From the NCBI RefSeq assembly GCF_009793335.1, contig NZ_WING01000001.1, positions 3,038,001-3,102,000 of the forward strand: 64,000 nt of DNA. The letters are read 5' to 3'. The notes under the pieces are model-generated. The model did not search any database. It was not told where the DNA came from and saw nothing but the letters and a program-made list of their open reading frames with translations. The position numbers were made by a program, and so were the translations under genes. This document shows positions 52,145 to 61,016 of this stretch, piece after piece; the first letter of the stretch is position 1; every line of letters begins with the position of its first letter. Source of the DNA: Actinomadura sp. J1-007 (lineage in GTDB: Bacteria; Actinomycetota; Actinomycetes; Streptosporangiales; Streptosporangiaceae).

Positions 52145-52594
52145 GTGGCGCTACCCCGCACCTACGACTCGCAGAACTGCTCGATCGCCCGTTCCCTGGA
52201 GGTCGTGGGCGACCGGTGGACGATGCTGGTGATCCGGTCCGCCTTCGAGGGCGTCCGCCGCTTCGACGACTTCCAGGACGCGCTCGGCGTCGCGCGCAAC
52301 GTGCTGACCGACCGGCTGGCGCGGTTGTGCGAGGAGGGCGTGCTGCGGCGCGTCCCCTACCAGGAGCGGCCCGAGCGGTACGAGTACCGGCTGACCCGCA
52401 AGGGCGTCGAGCTCTGGCCCGCGATGATGACGCTGCTCGCGTGGGGCGACCGGCACTACGCCCCCGACGGCCCGCCGATGGTGATCAAGCACCGGGGCTG
52501 CGGCGGCACGATGACCGACCGGCTGGCCTGCGACTCCTGCGGCGCCCGGCTCGAACCGAACGAGGTCGAGCCCGTCCCCGGCCCCGGCGCCTGA
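52145..52594 (+). CDS. HxlR-family transcriptional regulator with C-terminal Cys cluster
   Basis: A 149-residue winged-helix regulator. The N-terminal CSIARSLEVVGDRWTMLVIR contains the conserved Cys, GVARNVLTDRLARLCEEGVL is the recognition region and YRLTRKGVELWPAMMTLL the wing. The C-terminus adds HRGCGGTMTDRLACDSCG, a zinc-ribbon-like Cys set (plus His) often seen in one HxlR subgroup. The GTG at 52145 has no ribosome site and is close to a TAGTCT element (52133), so the transcript may be leaderless. A 17-bp motif shared with the downstream GNAT gene suggests autoregulation. Confidence 0.9.
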   Translation: MALPRTYDSQNCSIARSLEVVGDRWTMLVIRSAFEGVRRFDDFQDALGVARNVLTDRLARLCEEGVLRRVPYQERPERYEYRLTRKGVELWPAMMTLLAWGDRHYAPDGPPMVIKHRGCGGTMTDRLACDSCGARLEPNEVEPVPGPGA

Positions 52595-52697
52595 CCCGCG
52601 CCCCACCCAGGGCCCGCCGTCCGGCCTCTCCGTCCGTCCGTCCGATCGGTGGCGGTTTGCGGCCAAAGGGTTGCTTCACGCAACGCACTGCGGTGCA

Positions 52698-53303
52698 ATG
52701 AGTTTCATGAAACAACTCAATGTGCGCGGCGTGGCTCACATTGGCTCCTGCGCGCCGGCGCTGGACGACGTGCGGATCCGTCCGTACGGCGTCGGCGACG
52801 ACGACCGGCTGCGGCGGATGTCCGAGCGGCTCTCCAGGAACAGCCTCTACTCGCGGTTCTTCTCCGGGACGCCGCGCCTGCCCGAGCCGTACCTGGCCGC
52901 GATGCGGCGGCTCGACCACTGGGACCGGGAGGCGATGGTCGCGCTGCTGGACGGCGAGGCGGTCGGCGTCGCCGAGTACTGCCGGGACGCGGTCCGCCCG
53001 CACCGGGCCGAGATCGCCGTGCTGATCAGCGACCCGTGGCAGCGGCGCGGCCTCGGCAGCCGCATGGTCGGCTACCTGGCCCGGCTCGCCGAACGGCGCG
53101 GCATCACCGAGTTCGACGCCGACGTGATCCCGACCAACCGGGAGGCGGTGCTCGCGATCCGCAGCGGGTGGCCCGCGTCCCGTTCGGACGGCTCGGGCGG
53201 CTCGGCGCGGTTCCGGCTGCCGCTGCCGATCCCCGCGTGGACGCCGGTCCCCGTGCAGGCGCCGATCCCCGCGCGGGCGGGCGCTGAGCGGGTCCCAGGT
53301 TGA
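52698..53303 (+). CDS. GNAT-family N-acetyltransferase
   Basis: A protein of up to 201 residues with a GNAT domain: VRIRPYGVGDDDRLRRMSER at the start and the acetyl-CoA motif A as DPWQRRGLGSRMVGYLARLA (Q/RxxGxG/A), then ITEFDADVIPTNREAV. The C-terminal 35 residues are Pro-rich. Target amine unknown. The start is uncertain: ATG 52698 and 52707 lie inside or next to a palindromic operator-like site (52702-52718), so a downstream GTG (52721 or 52770) may be the real start. The shared operator motif suggests control by the HxlR regulator encoded about 100 bp upstream. Confidence 0.8.
   Translation: MSFMKQLNVRGVAHIGSCAPALDDVRIRPYGVGDDDRLRRMSERLSRNSLYSRFFSGTPRLPEPYLAAMRRLDHWDREAMVALLDGEAVGVAEYCRDAVRPHRAEIAVLISDPWQRRGLGSRMVGYLARLAERRGITEFDADVIPTNREAVLAIRSGWPASRSDGSGGSARFRLPLPIPAWTPVPVQAPIPARAGAERVPG
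52702..52718. promoter_or_regulatory. HxlR operator candidate, site 2
   Basis: GTTTCATGAAACAACTC contains the perfect palindrome GTTTCATGAAAC and matches site 1 at 52113-52129 in 14 of 17 positions. Two smaller dyads precede it (TTGC-TTCAC-GCAA and GCAC-TGCG-GTGC, 52672-52698), and AATGTG...CACATT (52719-52742) follows. It overlaps the first codons if translation starts at 52698. Confidence 0.5.
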
Positions 53304-53337
53304 TGGGCACCGCCCGGCCCGACTTACCATGACCGGC

Positions 53338-53751
53338 ATGACGCAGAACCTGCTCGGCGGACCGCCCCCGACCGAACTCCCGGACAACGCCCCCGCCCGC
53401 GAGGCGCTGGAGAGCGGTGTCGATCCCGTCGAGGTGGCCGCGCGCCACCCGGAGCACCCCGCCGCGTGGGCCGCGCTGGCCGACCGGGCGTTCGCCGCCG
53501 GCTCGGTCATCGAGTCGTACGCCTACGCGCGCACCGGCTACCACCGCGGGCTCGACCAGCTCCGCCGCGCGGGCTGGAAGGGCCACGGCCCGGTGCCGTG
53601 GGAGCACGAGGCCAACAGGGGCTTCCTGCGGGCCCTGCACGCCCTGGGACGGGCCGCGGCGGCGATCGGGGAGGACGGGGAGGCCGAGCGCTGCCGGGCG
53701 TTCCTGCGCGACAGCAGCGCCGCGGCGGCCGACGCGCTCGCCACCGCCTGA
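53338..53751 (+). CDS. DUF3151-domain protein
   Basis: A 137-residue soluble protein of the actinobacterial DUF3151 family: NLLGGPPPTELP at the start, then HPEHPAAWAALADRAFAAGS, VIESYAYARTGYHRGLDQLR and GWKGHGPVPWEHEANRGFLR. The helical pattern is TPR-like; function unknown. In mycobacteria the homologue also lies between fba and purA, as here. ATG 53329 is an alternative start three codons upstream; neither has a clear ribosome site. Confidence 0.88.
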   Translation: MTQNLLGGPPPTELPDNAPAREALESGVDPVEVAARHPEHPAAWAALADRAFAAGSVIESYAYARTGYHRGLDQLRRAGWKGHGPVPWEHEANRGFLRALHALGRAAAAIGEDGEAERCRAFLRDSSAAAADALATA

Positions 53752-53830
53752 CCACATCGTCCCCCCGGGTCCCTCGCGGCACCCCGGGAACGGCGCGCGG
53801 TTTCTTCGGCTCGCGGCTGCGGGTACGATT

Positions 53831-53870
53831 TGATCGCAAGAGGCCCCTTCGCGCTTGCGATCAGGGGCCT
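53831..53870 (+). promoter_or_regulatory. two mutually exclusive hairpins before purA
   Basis: Stem 1 is a perfect 10-bp helix, TGATCGCAAG (53831-53840) with CTTGCGATCA (53854-53863). Stem 2 pairs AGGCCCC (53841-53847), in the loop of stem 1, with GGGGCCT (53864-53870). Both cannot form together in a simple fold, so the leader could switch between them or stem 1 may simply terminate the upstream transcript. It lies 24 bp before the purA start and does not resemble a known purine riboswitch. Confidence 0.45.
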
Positions 53871-53893
53871 TCGTCGTGGGAAGGGAAAGTGGC

Positions 53894-55177
53894 ATGCCGG
53901 CCATCGTTCTTGTCGGAGCCCAATGGGGAGATGAGGGCAAGGGCAAGGCCACCGACCTGCTCGGCGGGGACGTCGACTACGTCGTCCGCTACCAGGGTGG
54001 CAACAACGCCGGGCACACGGTGGTGATCGGGGACAAGAGCTACGCCCTGCACCTGCTGCCGTCCGGGGTGCTGTCCCCGGACGTGGTGCCGGTGATCGGC
54101 AACGGGGTGGTCATCGACCCGGCCGTCCTGCTGCACGAGATCGACGGCCTGAAGGAGCGCGGGATCACCTGCGAGCGGCTGCTGATCTCGGCGGACGCGC
54201 ACCTGATCATGCCCCAGCACGTGGCCCTCGACAAGGTCACCGAGCGCTACCTCGGCAAGGCGCGGATCGGCACCACCGGGCGCGGCATCGGCCCGGCCTA
54301 CGCCGACAAGATCAACCGGATGGGCATCCGGGTGCAGGACCTGTTCGACCCCAACATCCTCACGCAGAAGCTCGACCTGTCGCTGCGCGAGAAGAACCAG
54401 GTCCTGACCAAGGTCTACAACCGCCGCCGGATCGAGACCGGCCCGATCGTGCAGGAGTACCTCGCCTACGGCGAGCGCCTCAAGCCGTACGTGGCCGACA
54501 CGACGCTCGTCCTCAACAAGGCCCTGGAGGACGACAAGGTCGTGCTGCTGGAGGGCGCGCAGGGCACGCTGCTCGACATCGACCACGGCACCTACCCGTT
54601 CGTCACCTCCTCCAGCCCCACGGCGGGCGGGGCGTGCGCGGGCTCGGGCATCGGCCCCACCCGGATCGACCGGGTGATCGGGATCCTGAAGGCGTACACG
54701 ACGCGCGTCGGGTCCGGGCCGTTCCCGACCGAGCTGCTGGACGAGTGGGGCGAGTACCTGCGCAAGACCGGCGGCGAGTACGGCGTGACCACCGGACGCG
54801 ACCGCCGCTGCGGCTGGTTCGACGCGGTGATCGCCCGCTACGCCACGCGCGTCAACGGCGTCACCGACTACTTCCTCACCAAGCTGGACGTCCTGTCCGG
54901 CCTGGAGCGCGTCCCGGTCTGCGTCGCCTACGACGTGGACGGGCGGCGGGTCGACGAGCTGCCGACCACGCAGACCGAGTTCCACCACGCCAAGCCGATC
55001 CTGGAGTACCTGGACGGCTGGCAGGAGGACATCACGGGCGCCAAGACGTTCGACGACCTGCCGAAGAACGCCCAGGCGTACGTCCGGGCGCTGGAGGAGA
55101 TGGCGGGCTCGCGCATCTCGGCGATCGGCGTCGGCCCCGGCCGCGACCAGACCCTCTCGCTGCACCCGCTCGTCTGA
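53894..55177 (+). CDS. purA: adenylosuccinate synthetase
   Basis: A 427-residue enzyme joining IMP and aspartate with GTP in AMP synthesis. Characteristic motifs are [17 protein letters not shown] (GTP and IMP binding), [45 protein letters not shown] and [12 protein letters not shown], all intact. Start ATG 53894 follows GAAGGGAAAG. A hairpin pair lies in the leader and a 13-bp stem terminator follows the stop. Confidence 0.97.
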   Translation: MPAIVLVGAQWGDEGKGKATDLLGGDVDYVVRYQGGNNAGHTVVIGDKSYALHLLPSGVLSPDVVPVIGNGVVIDPAVLLHEIDGLKERGITCERLLISADAHLIMPQHVALDKVTERYLGKARIGTTGRGIGPAYADKINRMGIRVQDLFDPNILTQKLDLSLREKNQVLTKVYNRRRIETGPIVQEYLAYGERLKPYVADTTLVLNKALEDDKVVLLEGAQGTLLDIDHGTYPFVTSSSPTAGGACAGSGIGPTRIDRVIGILKAYTTRVGSGPFPTELLDEWGEYLRKTGGEYGVTTGRDRRCGWFDAVIARYATRVNGVTDYFLTKLDVLSGLERVPVCVAYDVDGRRVDELPTTQTEFHHAKPILEYLDGWQEDITGAKTFDDLPKNAQAYVRALEEMAGSRISAIGVGPGRDQTLSLHPLV

Positions 55178-55213
55178 GTCCGGGCCCCGCCGTTGCGGCC
55201 GGCGGTGTTCGGG

Positions 55214-55247
55214 GCGCCATCGCCCGCGGTTCCACGGGCGATGGCGC
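55214..55247 (+). terminator. terminator after purA
   Basis: GCGCCATCGCCCG / CGGGCGATGGCGC is a perfect 13-bp stem with an 8-base loop, 37 bp after the purA stop. Confidence 0.8.
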
Positions 55248-55289
55248 TGCGGCCACGCGCCGTTCGGCCGCCGCCGGTACGGTTTCCCG

Positions 55290-56225
55290 GTGGATTTCAA
55301 CGGGGGGCGCGCCGCCGGGGCGGGCGTCGAGGTGCACGGCCATCGGGGCGCCCGCGGCCTGCGCCCGGAGAACACGCTGCCCGGCTTCGCGTACGCGCTG
55401 GAGCTGGGCGTGGACGCCGTCGAGCTGGACGTCGGCCGTACCGCCGACGGCGTGCCGGTGCTCAACCACGACCAGGCGCTCTCGCCGCTGAACGTGGCCG
55501 ACACCCGTCCGGCGACGCCCGGCGACCCGGCCTTCCCGTACGTCGGCACGCCGATCCGCGACCTGACGCTCGCGCAGATCCGGACCGTGGACGCGGGCGT
55601 GCGGCGCCCGGAGCGCCCGGCGGACGACCCGTTCGCCCGGACTCAGGCCCGGCTGCCCGGCACGCCGCTGCCCACGCTGGACGAGGCGTGCGCGCTGATC
55701 GGGACGGCGCCGGCCGTACGGCTGCACGTGGAGCTGAAGACCGACCCGTCGTGGCCGCGCGCGGAGGTCGCAGCGTTCACGGCGGCCGTGGCCGACGTGC
55801 TGGCCGCGCACGGCCTGACGGCGCGCGGGCGGCTGCTCGCGTTCGACTGGCGGGTGCTCGCGGAGGCCCGGCGGTACGACCCGCGGCTCGGCCGCGTCGC
55901 GCTCGTCGAACGCAAGACGCTCGTCCCGGGCGCGGGCTGGCTCGCGGGCCTGGACCCGGCGGACCCGGTCGGGTCGGCGCTGGAGATCGGCGCGACGGCG
56001 CTGTCGCCCGAGCATCTCCTGACGACGCCCGAGCTGGTCGGGGAGGCGGACCGGCTGGCGCTGCCCGTCGCGGTCTGGACGGTCAACGACCCCGCCGAGA
56101 TGGCGCGGTTCGCCGGCTACGGCGTGGACGCGATCGTGACCGACCGGCCCGACCGGCTGCGCCGGGTCCTCGCGGGCCTCGGCCTGCCGCTCCCCGTTCC
56201 GGAACCGGCGCCGGTCTTGAGCTGA
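55290..56225 (+). CDS. glycerophosphodiester phosphodiesterase
   Basis: A 311-residue GDPD-family TIM-barrel enzyme that hydrolyses glycerophosphodiesters. The catalytic elements are HGHRGARGLRPENTL (His and Arg), VDAVELDVGRTADGVPVLNHD (Glu, Asp and second His), HVELK and WTVNDPAEMARFAGYGVDAI near the end. No signal peptide is seen, so it is cytoplasmic. Start GTG 55290. It converges on corA, with a GC-rich dyad (GCCAC...GTGGC) in the short gap. Confidence 0.93.
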   Translation: MDFNGGRAAGAGVEVHGHRGARGLRPENTLPGFAYALELGVDAVELDVGRTADGVPVLNHDQALSPLNVADTRPATPGDPAFPYVGTPIRDLTLAQIRTVDAGVRRPERPADDPFARTQARLPGTPLPTLDEACALIGTAPAVRLHVELKTDPSWPRAEVAAFTAAVADVLAAHGLTARGRLLAFDWRVLAEARRYDPRLGRVALVERKTLVPGAGWLAGLDPADPVGSALEIGATALSPEHLLTTPELVGEADRLALPVAVWTVNDPAEMARFAGYGVDAIVTDRPDRLRRVLAGLGLPLPVPEPAPVLS

Positions 56226-56315
56226 GCCACCCGCCCCGGGGGGTGTGGCCCACCTCGAAACCGGCGCACGTTCACGGCCGTCGGCGGCGCACGGCGCGCG
56301 GCGGGTGCGCGGGGC

Positions 56316-57416
56316 TCACAGCCAGCCGTTCCGGCGGAAACCGCGGTGCAGCGCCCAACAGGCGGCCGCGATCACGGTGAGGATCATCGGGTAGCCGTAG
56401 GTCCACTTGGTCTCGGGCATGTGGTCGAAGTTCATGCCGTAGATCCCGGCGATCGCGGTCGGCACCATGAAGATCGCACCCCAGGCGGAGATCTTCCGCA
56501 TGTCCTTGTTGTCGGCGACGGTCACCTGGGTCATGTGCGCCTGGAGGATCGGGTTGAGCAGCTCGTCGTACGACTCGACCTGCTCGCGGACCCGGGTGAG
56601 GTGGTCCTCCACGTCGCGCAGGTACTCCTTGATCTCCGCCGGGACGAACCGGCGGCCGGTGAGGCTGCGCAGCGGCCCGGCGAGCGGCCCGACCGCCCGC
56701 TTGAGCTGGATCACCTCGCGCTTGAGGCGGTAGATGCGGCGCGACTCGTCGGTGCGCTCGGGCGAGAACACCGCCTCCTCGACCTCGTCGATGTCCTCCA
56801 TGACCGCCTCGGCGACCGACACGTAGCCGTCCACCACGCGGTCGGCGACGGCGTGCAGGACCGCGGCGGGACCGAGCGCGAGCCGTGCGGCGTCGCCCTC
56901 CAGGCGCTCGCGTACGGAGCCGAGCTCGCCCTGCGCCCCGTGCCGTACGGTCACCACGAAGTCGGCCCCGCAGAAGATCATGATCTCGCCGGTCTCGACG
57001 ACCTCGGCGCCGTCGGGGTCGCGGGCGACGTACCCGACGGTCTTCAGCACGAAGAAGTTGACGTCGTCGTAGCGCTCCAGCTTGGGCCGCTGGTGGGCGT
57101 GGATGGCGTCCTCGACCGCGAGCGGGTGCAGGCCGAAGACCTCGGCGAGCTCCGACAGCTCGGTGGCGGACGGCTCGTGCAGGCCGACCCAGACGAACCC
57201 GGCGCTGTCGCCGTTCGGGGTGAGGCGGCCGTCGCGGATGAGGCGGACCGCGTCGTCGACGGTCTCGGTGCAGACGCGGTTGCCGTCGATGTAGGCGGCC
57301 CAGTCGATGACGGCGGAGTCGCGGCGGCGGCCCTGCGCCGCGGGGCTGTGCGGACGTCCGCGGGTCTTGAACAGCGACATCGTCGCGCGACCCGGGCGGA
57401 CTCGTGTCATGGCCAT
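56316..57416 (-). CDS. corA: CorA-type magnesium/cobalt channel
   Basis: A 366-residue pentameric Mg2+ channel protein. The large cytoplasmic domain includes HPLAVEDAIHAHQRPKLERY and the long stalk helix; the C-terminus has two transmembrane helices, with the pore signature GMN in AIAGIYGMNFDHMPETKW and a basic tail (RRNGWL). ATG 57416 follows AGGAGCACCTC; a second ATG lies two codons in. It is divergent from purD across 392 bp. Confidence 0.95.
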   Translation of the reverse strand: MAMTRVRPGRATMSLFKTRGRPHSPAAQGRRRDSAVIDWAAYIDGNRVCTETVDDAVRLIRDGRLTPNGDSAGFVWVGLHEPSATELSELAEVFGLHPLAVEDAIHAHQRPKLERYDDVNFFVLKTVGYVARDPDGAEVVETGEIMIFCGADFVVTVRHGAQGELGSVRERLEGDAARLALGPAAVLHAVADRVVDGYVSVAEAVMEDIDEVEEAVFSPERTDESRRIYRLKREVIQLKRAVGPLAGPLRSLTGRRFVPAEIKEYLRDVEDHLTRVREQVESYDELLNPILQAHMTQVTVADNKDMRKISAWGAIFMVPTAIAGIYGMNFDHMPETKWTYGYPMILTVIAAACWALHRGFRRNGWL

Positions 57417-57808
57417 GAGGTGCTCCTAACCCGCCGGCCACACGCGCGCATCGCGCGCTCGACCCAGGCTTCAGCGAAGGGAGCGCGCGAGAACTATGGC
57501 CGGACGCCGTGCAGAGGCGGACGGAAGTACAGTCCCGCTCGGACTGTGAGGGTTCTCCGGCGAACTGCAAGTATCACCAGGAATCATCCCGACCACCTCC
57601 TTTCGCGTCCGGACATCAGGCCACGGCTGTGCAGCTTACCAGCCGACATTTGAGACGCTCCGGTCAACGCCGGGGTTCACCCACGGCCGCTGTGATCGCC
57701 CTCACCCCGCGTCCGGCCGGGCCGCCGCACCCCACCACAACGCCCTGGAACCAGGCGTTCATGCCCGCCGAGCCCGCGCGCCGGGCGGGGTCGGTAAGCT
57801 CGCTCCAC
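57417..57808. other. 392-bp divergent gap between corA and purD
   Basis: The gap must hold both promoters. TAAGCT (57795-57800) lies 8 bp before the purD GTG with no ribosome site between, which suggests a leaderless purD transcript. I see no gene or clear operator in the rest. Confidence 0.35.
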
Positions 57809-59056
57809 GTGCGAGTACTCGTCCTTGGATCGGGTGGCCGCGAGCATGCGCTCGCCCGCGCCCTGCACCGCGACCCGTCCGTCACCGCCCTCCACTGCGC
57901 CCCCGGCAACCCCGGCACGGCGGAGATCGCGGACAACCACCAGCTCGACCCGGAGGATCCGACGGCGGTGACGGAGCTGGCCGCCCGGCTGCGCGTCGAG
58001 CTCGTCGTGGTCGGCCCCGAGGCGGTGCTCATGGCGGGGGTCGGCGACGCGCTGCGCGCCGCCGGGATCCCCTGCTTCGGCCCCGACCGCGAGGCCGCCA
58101 GGATCGAGGGTTCCAAGGCGTTCGCCAAGGAGGTCATGGCCGCCGCCGGAGTGCCGACGGCCGCCGCCCGCGTCTGCGAGTCCGAGTCGGAGGCCGAGGC
58201 GGCCCTCGACGCGTTCGGCCCGCCGTACGTGGTGAAGGACGACGGCCTCGCGGCCGGCAAGGGCGTCGTCGTCACCGAGGACCGCGCCGCCGCGGTCGCC
58301 CACGCCGCCGCCTGCGGCCGGGTCGTGATCGAGGAGTACCTGGACGGCCCGGAGGTCTCCCTCTTCGCCCTGTGCGACGGCGTGCACGCCGTCCCGCTGC
58401 TCCCCGCCCAGGACTTCAAGCGCGCCCGCGACGGCGACGAGGGCCCCAACACCGGCGGCATGGGCGCCTACACCCCGCTGCCGTGGGCCCCGTCCGAACT
58501 GGTGGACGAGGTGATGGCCACGGTCGTCCAGCCCGCCGTGGACGAGCTGCGCCGCCGCGAGACGCCGTACGTCGGCGTCCTGTACGCCGGGCTCGCGCTC
58601 ACGTCCCGGGGCGTACGGGTGGTCGAGTTCAACGCCCGCTTCGGCGACCCCGAGACCCAGGTCGTCCTGGACCGGCTGGCCACCCCGCTCGCGTCGCTGC
58701 TCCAGGCGTGCGCGATCGGCGGGCTGGACCCGGCGTTCCGTCCCGCGTGGGAGCCCGGCGCCGCCGTCACGGTCGTCGTGGCCGCCGAGGGCTACCCCGC
58801 GTCCCCGGTCAAGGGCGACCCGATCACCGGCCTCGCCGACGCCGCGCAGGTGCCGGGCGCGTACGTGCTGCACGCGGGCACCCGCCTGGACGACGAGGGC
58901 CGCCCGGTCGCGAACGGCGGCCGCGTCCTGAACGTGGTGGGCAGCGGCCCCGACCTGGCGTCGGCCCGCTCCGCGGCGTACGAGGCGGTCGCGAAGATCG
59001 GCCTGCGCGGCTCCCACCACCGCACCGACATCGCCGAAAAGGCCGCGCTCGCCTGA
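57809..59056 (+). CDS. purD: phosphoribosylamine-glycine ligase
   Basis: A 415-residue ATP-grasp enzyme making GAR, the second step of purine synthesis. It begins with RVLVLGSGGREHALARAL, then has LVVVGPEAVLMAGVGDALRA, the ATP-grasp segment VVKDDGLAAGKGVVV, EEYLDGPEVSLFALCDG, GPNTGGMGAYTP and VVEFNARFGDPETQ. The GTG at 57809 gives the usual family start; the frame open to 57509 lacks support. It is monocistronic with a probable hairpin after it. Confidence 0.96.
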   Translation: MRVLVLGSGGREHALARALHRDPSVTALHCAPGNPGTAEIADNHQLDPEDPTAVTELAARLRVELVVVGPEAVLMAGVGDALRAAGIPCFGPDREAARIEGSKAFAKEVMAAAGVPTAAARVCESESEAEAALDAFGPPYVVKDDGLAAGKGVVVTEDRAAAVAHAAACGRVVIEEYLDGPEVSLFALCDGVHAVPLLPAQDFKRARDGDEGPNTGGMGAYTPLPWAPSELVDEVMATVVQPAVDELRRRETPYVGVLYAGLALTSRGVRVVEFNARFGDPETQVVLDRLATPLASLLQACAIGGLDPAFRPAWEPGAAVTVVVAAEGYPASPVKGDPITGLADAAQVPGAYVLHAGTRLDDEGRPVANGGRVLNVVGSGPDLASARSAAYEAVAKIGLRGSHHRTDIAEKAALA

Positions 59057-59102
59057 CCCCGGCCGGGCTCCGGACGAGTCCCGGAACCGACGCCCCGAAC
59101 CG

Positions 59103-59137
59103 ACGCCCCGTCCAGCCGAACGGCATGGGCGGGGCGT
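59103..59137 (+). terminator. probable terminator after purD
   Basis: ACGCCCCG / CGGGGCGT is an 8-bp stem with a 19-base loop, 47 bp after the stop. A 13-bp direct repeat (GAACCGACGCCCC) overlaps its left arm. Confidence 0.45.
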
Positions 59138-59230
59138 TCGGCGCGGGCGGGTTCCGTTCTGCGATCTTCAAAAGCGCCAGTGCGGGTAATGACCTACGTA
59201 CACGAGGTGATCGGGTCGTGGGGGAGACCG

Positions 59231-59674
59231 GTGCACGAGGTGAACGGCGGTACGCGGCGGGCGGGCATGCCTCTACTGGGCGTGCGCCTGCCCGCCCGGC
59301 CCGAGGCCGTTGAGACGGCGCGCCACCAGGTCCGCGAGCTGCTCGCGCTGCACCGGGCCGACCCGTCCGCGATCGACAACGTGGAGCTGCTCACGTCCGA
59401 GCTGGTCACCAACGGCGTGGTGCACGTCGGCGGCGCGTCCCCCGGCACCGAGCTCGACCTGGCGCTGATCCGCGAGGGCGACCGGGCGGTGGTCGAGGTC
59501 CGCGACCCGAGCGGCGAGTTCTCCTACGAGAACGCGATGCCGGACGAGCTCGGCGAGTCGGGCTGGGGCCTGTTCATGGTGTCGACGATCGCCGACGACC
59601 ACGGGGTGGACCTGTCCGAGGACGCCGGGAAGACCGTCTGGTTCACGCTCAGGGCGTGGGTTCCCGCGCGTTGA
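59231..59674 (+). CDS. RsbW-like anti-sigma-type ATPase (HATPase_c)
   Basis: A 147-residue GHKL-fold protein of the actinobacterial ATP-binding regulator group. The N box is ELLTSELVTNGVVH, the G1 region reads VEVRDPSGEF, and the G2 region is ESGWGLFMVSTIADDHGV. Such proteins act as serine kinases of STAS antagonists or as anti-sigma factors; an isolated STAS gene occurs at 22.9 kb but linkage is not suggested. The start GTG 59231 is preferred because GGGGGAG lies 4 bases upstream; earlier in-frame starts at 59180 and 59189 exist. Confidence 0.85.
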   Translation: MHEVNGGTRRAGMPLLGVRLPARPEAVETARHQVRELLALHRADPSAIDNVELLTSELVTNGVVHVGGASPGTELDLALIREGDRAVVEVRDPSGEFSYENAMPDELGESGWGLFMVSTIADDHGVDLSEDAGKTVWFTLRAWVPAR

Positions 59675-59695
59675 GCGCGTTCCGTACGGGCGCGG

Positions 59696-60811
59696 TCAGT
59701 TGTAGCGGGGGCTGGTGGCGTGCCAGTGCTTGGACCCGCCCATCCAGTTCCACAGACCGGCCATGAACCGTCCGAGCTCCGGGGACCCGGCGGCGGCGAG
59801 GGCGGCGGCCTCGGCCTCGACGGTGTGCATGAGCTCGTCGTGGATGTCGGCCGTACGGTCCACGGCGTCCTGGAGCGAGCAGCCTTCCTCGCGGGCGATC
59901 AGGTTGGGCAGGTTGGTGTCGGTGGGGTCCTCCTTGCCCATCGAGTACAGGTCGTTGAGCAGGACGGCGGCCGTACCGGCGTAGAGGTACGTGCCGCGCA
60001 CCCGCGCGTCGGCGAACTCCTGCGGGGGCAGTTCGTAGCCGCCGATGGGGTCGAGCAGGACCATGCAGGGGAAGAACGCGTTCTCGTAGCGGTGCATGAG
60101 GTACTCCCAGACCGCCGGGACCCGGCTCGACGTGCGCCACTCCGCCTCCTGGCCGTACCCGACGAACATCACGGCCAGCTCGTGCCGCAGCCGCGCCACC
60201 TGCGTCGGGCTGGCGATCAAGGAGAGGTGGCCGAGCGCCGAACGGAACGCGCGCAGCACCGGCTCCTTCTGGACGACGCGTTCGAACTCGGGCGCGTAGC
60301 GGACCGGCAGGCGGACGGGGTCGACCACCGCGTGCGCCAGCGCGAGGCGGGGGCCGATGAGCTCGGGGGCCGCGTCCTCGCCCTCGTCCACCCAGTGGTC
60401 GTCGACCGACCACTCCGACAGCGCGCACCGGGCCGCGGCGAGGAGCCGGTCGGGGTCGTCGGTGTCGGGGTGGGTCAGCATCATCAGGTGCCCGAACTGG
60501 CACGACTCCAGCTTGTCCAGCCTGCCCTCGTAGATCCCGATCTCCTCGGCCCACTCCACGAGCCGCCGGTTGACCTCGTCGCCCAGCGCCGGATCGTCGC
60601 GTACGGCATCGGGGCAGTACAGCGGCGGAACCCGCACGGCCGATTCGCGCGGCGAGTCGTCCGCGAGCCGTTCGGCGAGCCTTGCGGCCGAGGTCCCCAC
60701 CCCGGACGGCCCGGTCGGCGGCCGCGGCGCCGCGGACGGTGCCGGTGGGGCCGGGGTGGCGGGACGCGGAGTGTATGAGCGGTGGATCTCCGGCAGTCGG
60801 TAGGAAGGCAT
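59696..60811 (-). CDS. terpene cyclase, 2-methylisoborneol-synthase/encapsulin-cargo type
   Basis: A 371-residue class I terpene synthase. The Asp-rich metal motif is VDDHWVDEGED (residues 136-146) and the second metal motif NDLYSMGKE (286-294); the sequence ends near an RY pair (SPRYN) as bacterial cyclases do. A 45-residue Pro/Ala-rich N-terminus precedes LYCPDAVRDDPALGDEVNRR. This N-terminal architecture and the GKEDPTDTNLPNLIAREEG segment are like 2-methylisoborneol synthases, which are cargo of family-2 encapsulin shells in streptomycetes. Neither an encapsulin gene nor the geranyl-diphosphate methyltransferase lies in this window, so the product cannot be named. Convergent with the RsbW-like gene. 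Confidence 0.85.
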   Translation of the reverse strand: MPSYRLPEIHRSYTPRPATPAPPAPSAAPRPPTGPSGVGTSAARLAERLADDSPRESAVRVPPLYCPDAVRDDPALGDEVNRRLVEWAEEIGIYEGRLDKLESCQFGHLMMLTHPDTDDPDRLLAAARCALSEWSVDDHWVDEGEDAAPELIGPRLALAHAVVDPVRLPVRYAPEFERVVQKEPVLRAFRSALGHLSLIASPTQVARLRHELAVMFVGYGQEAEWRTSSRVPAVWEYLMHRYENAFFPCMVLLDPIGGYELPPQEFADARVRGTYLYAGTAAVLLNDLYSMGKEDPTDTNLPNLIAREEGCSLQDAVDRTADIHDELMHTVEAEAAALAAAGSPELGRFMAGLWNWMGGSKHWHATSPRYN

Positions 60812-61016
60812 GCTTCCACGATGGACGGCCGTGACCGCCGGGGGGAAGCGGACGCAGGGAAGGCTGGCCGGTTGGCGAGGTCGGGATGCCGCCCCGGACC
60901 CCGGGGGGCTAGCCCCACCCCCGCTGGGGTGTCAGCGCCCATGTGCTCCGGGCGCGCGCTGCCTAGATTCGACAGTGACGGCGCGACCACCGCGCCACCG
61001 GACGGGGAGGACGACG

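Noticed and set aside
53831..53870. Classical H-type pseudoknot
   Set aside because: Connecting loops of zero bases on both sides of a 10-bp stem make simultaneous pairing sterically unlikely; alternative hairpins are a better reading.
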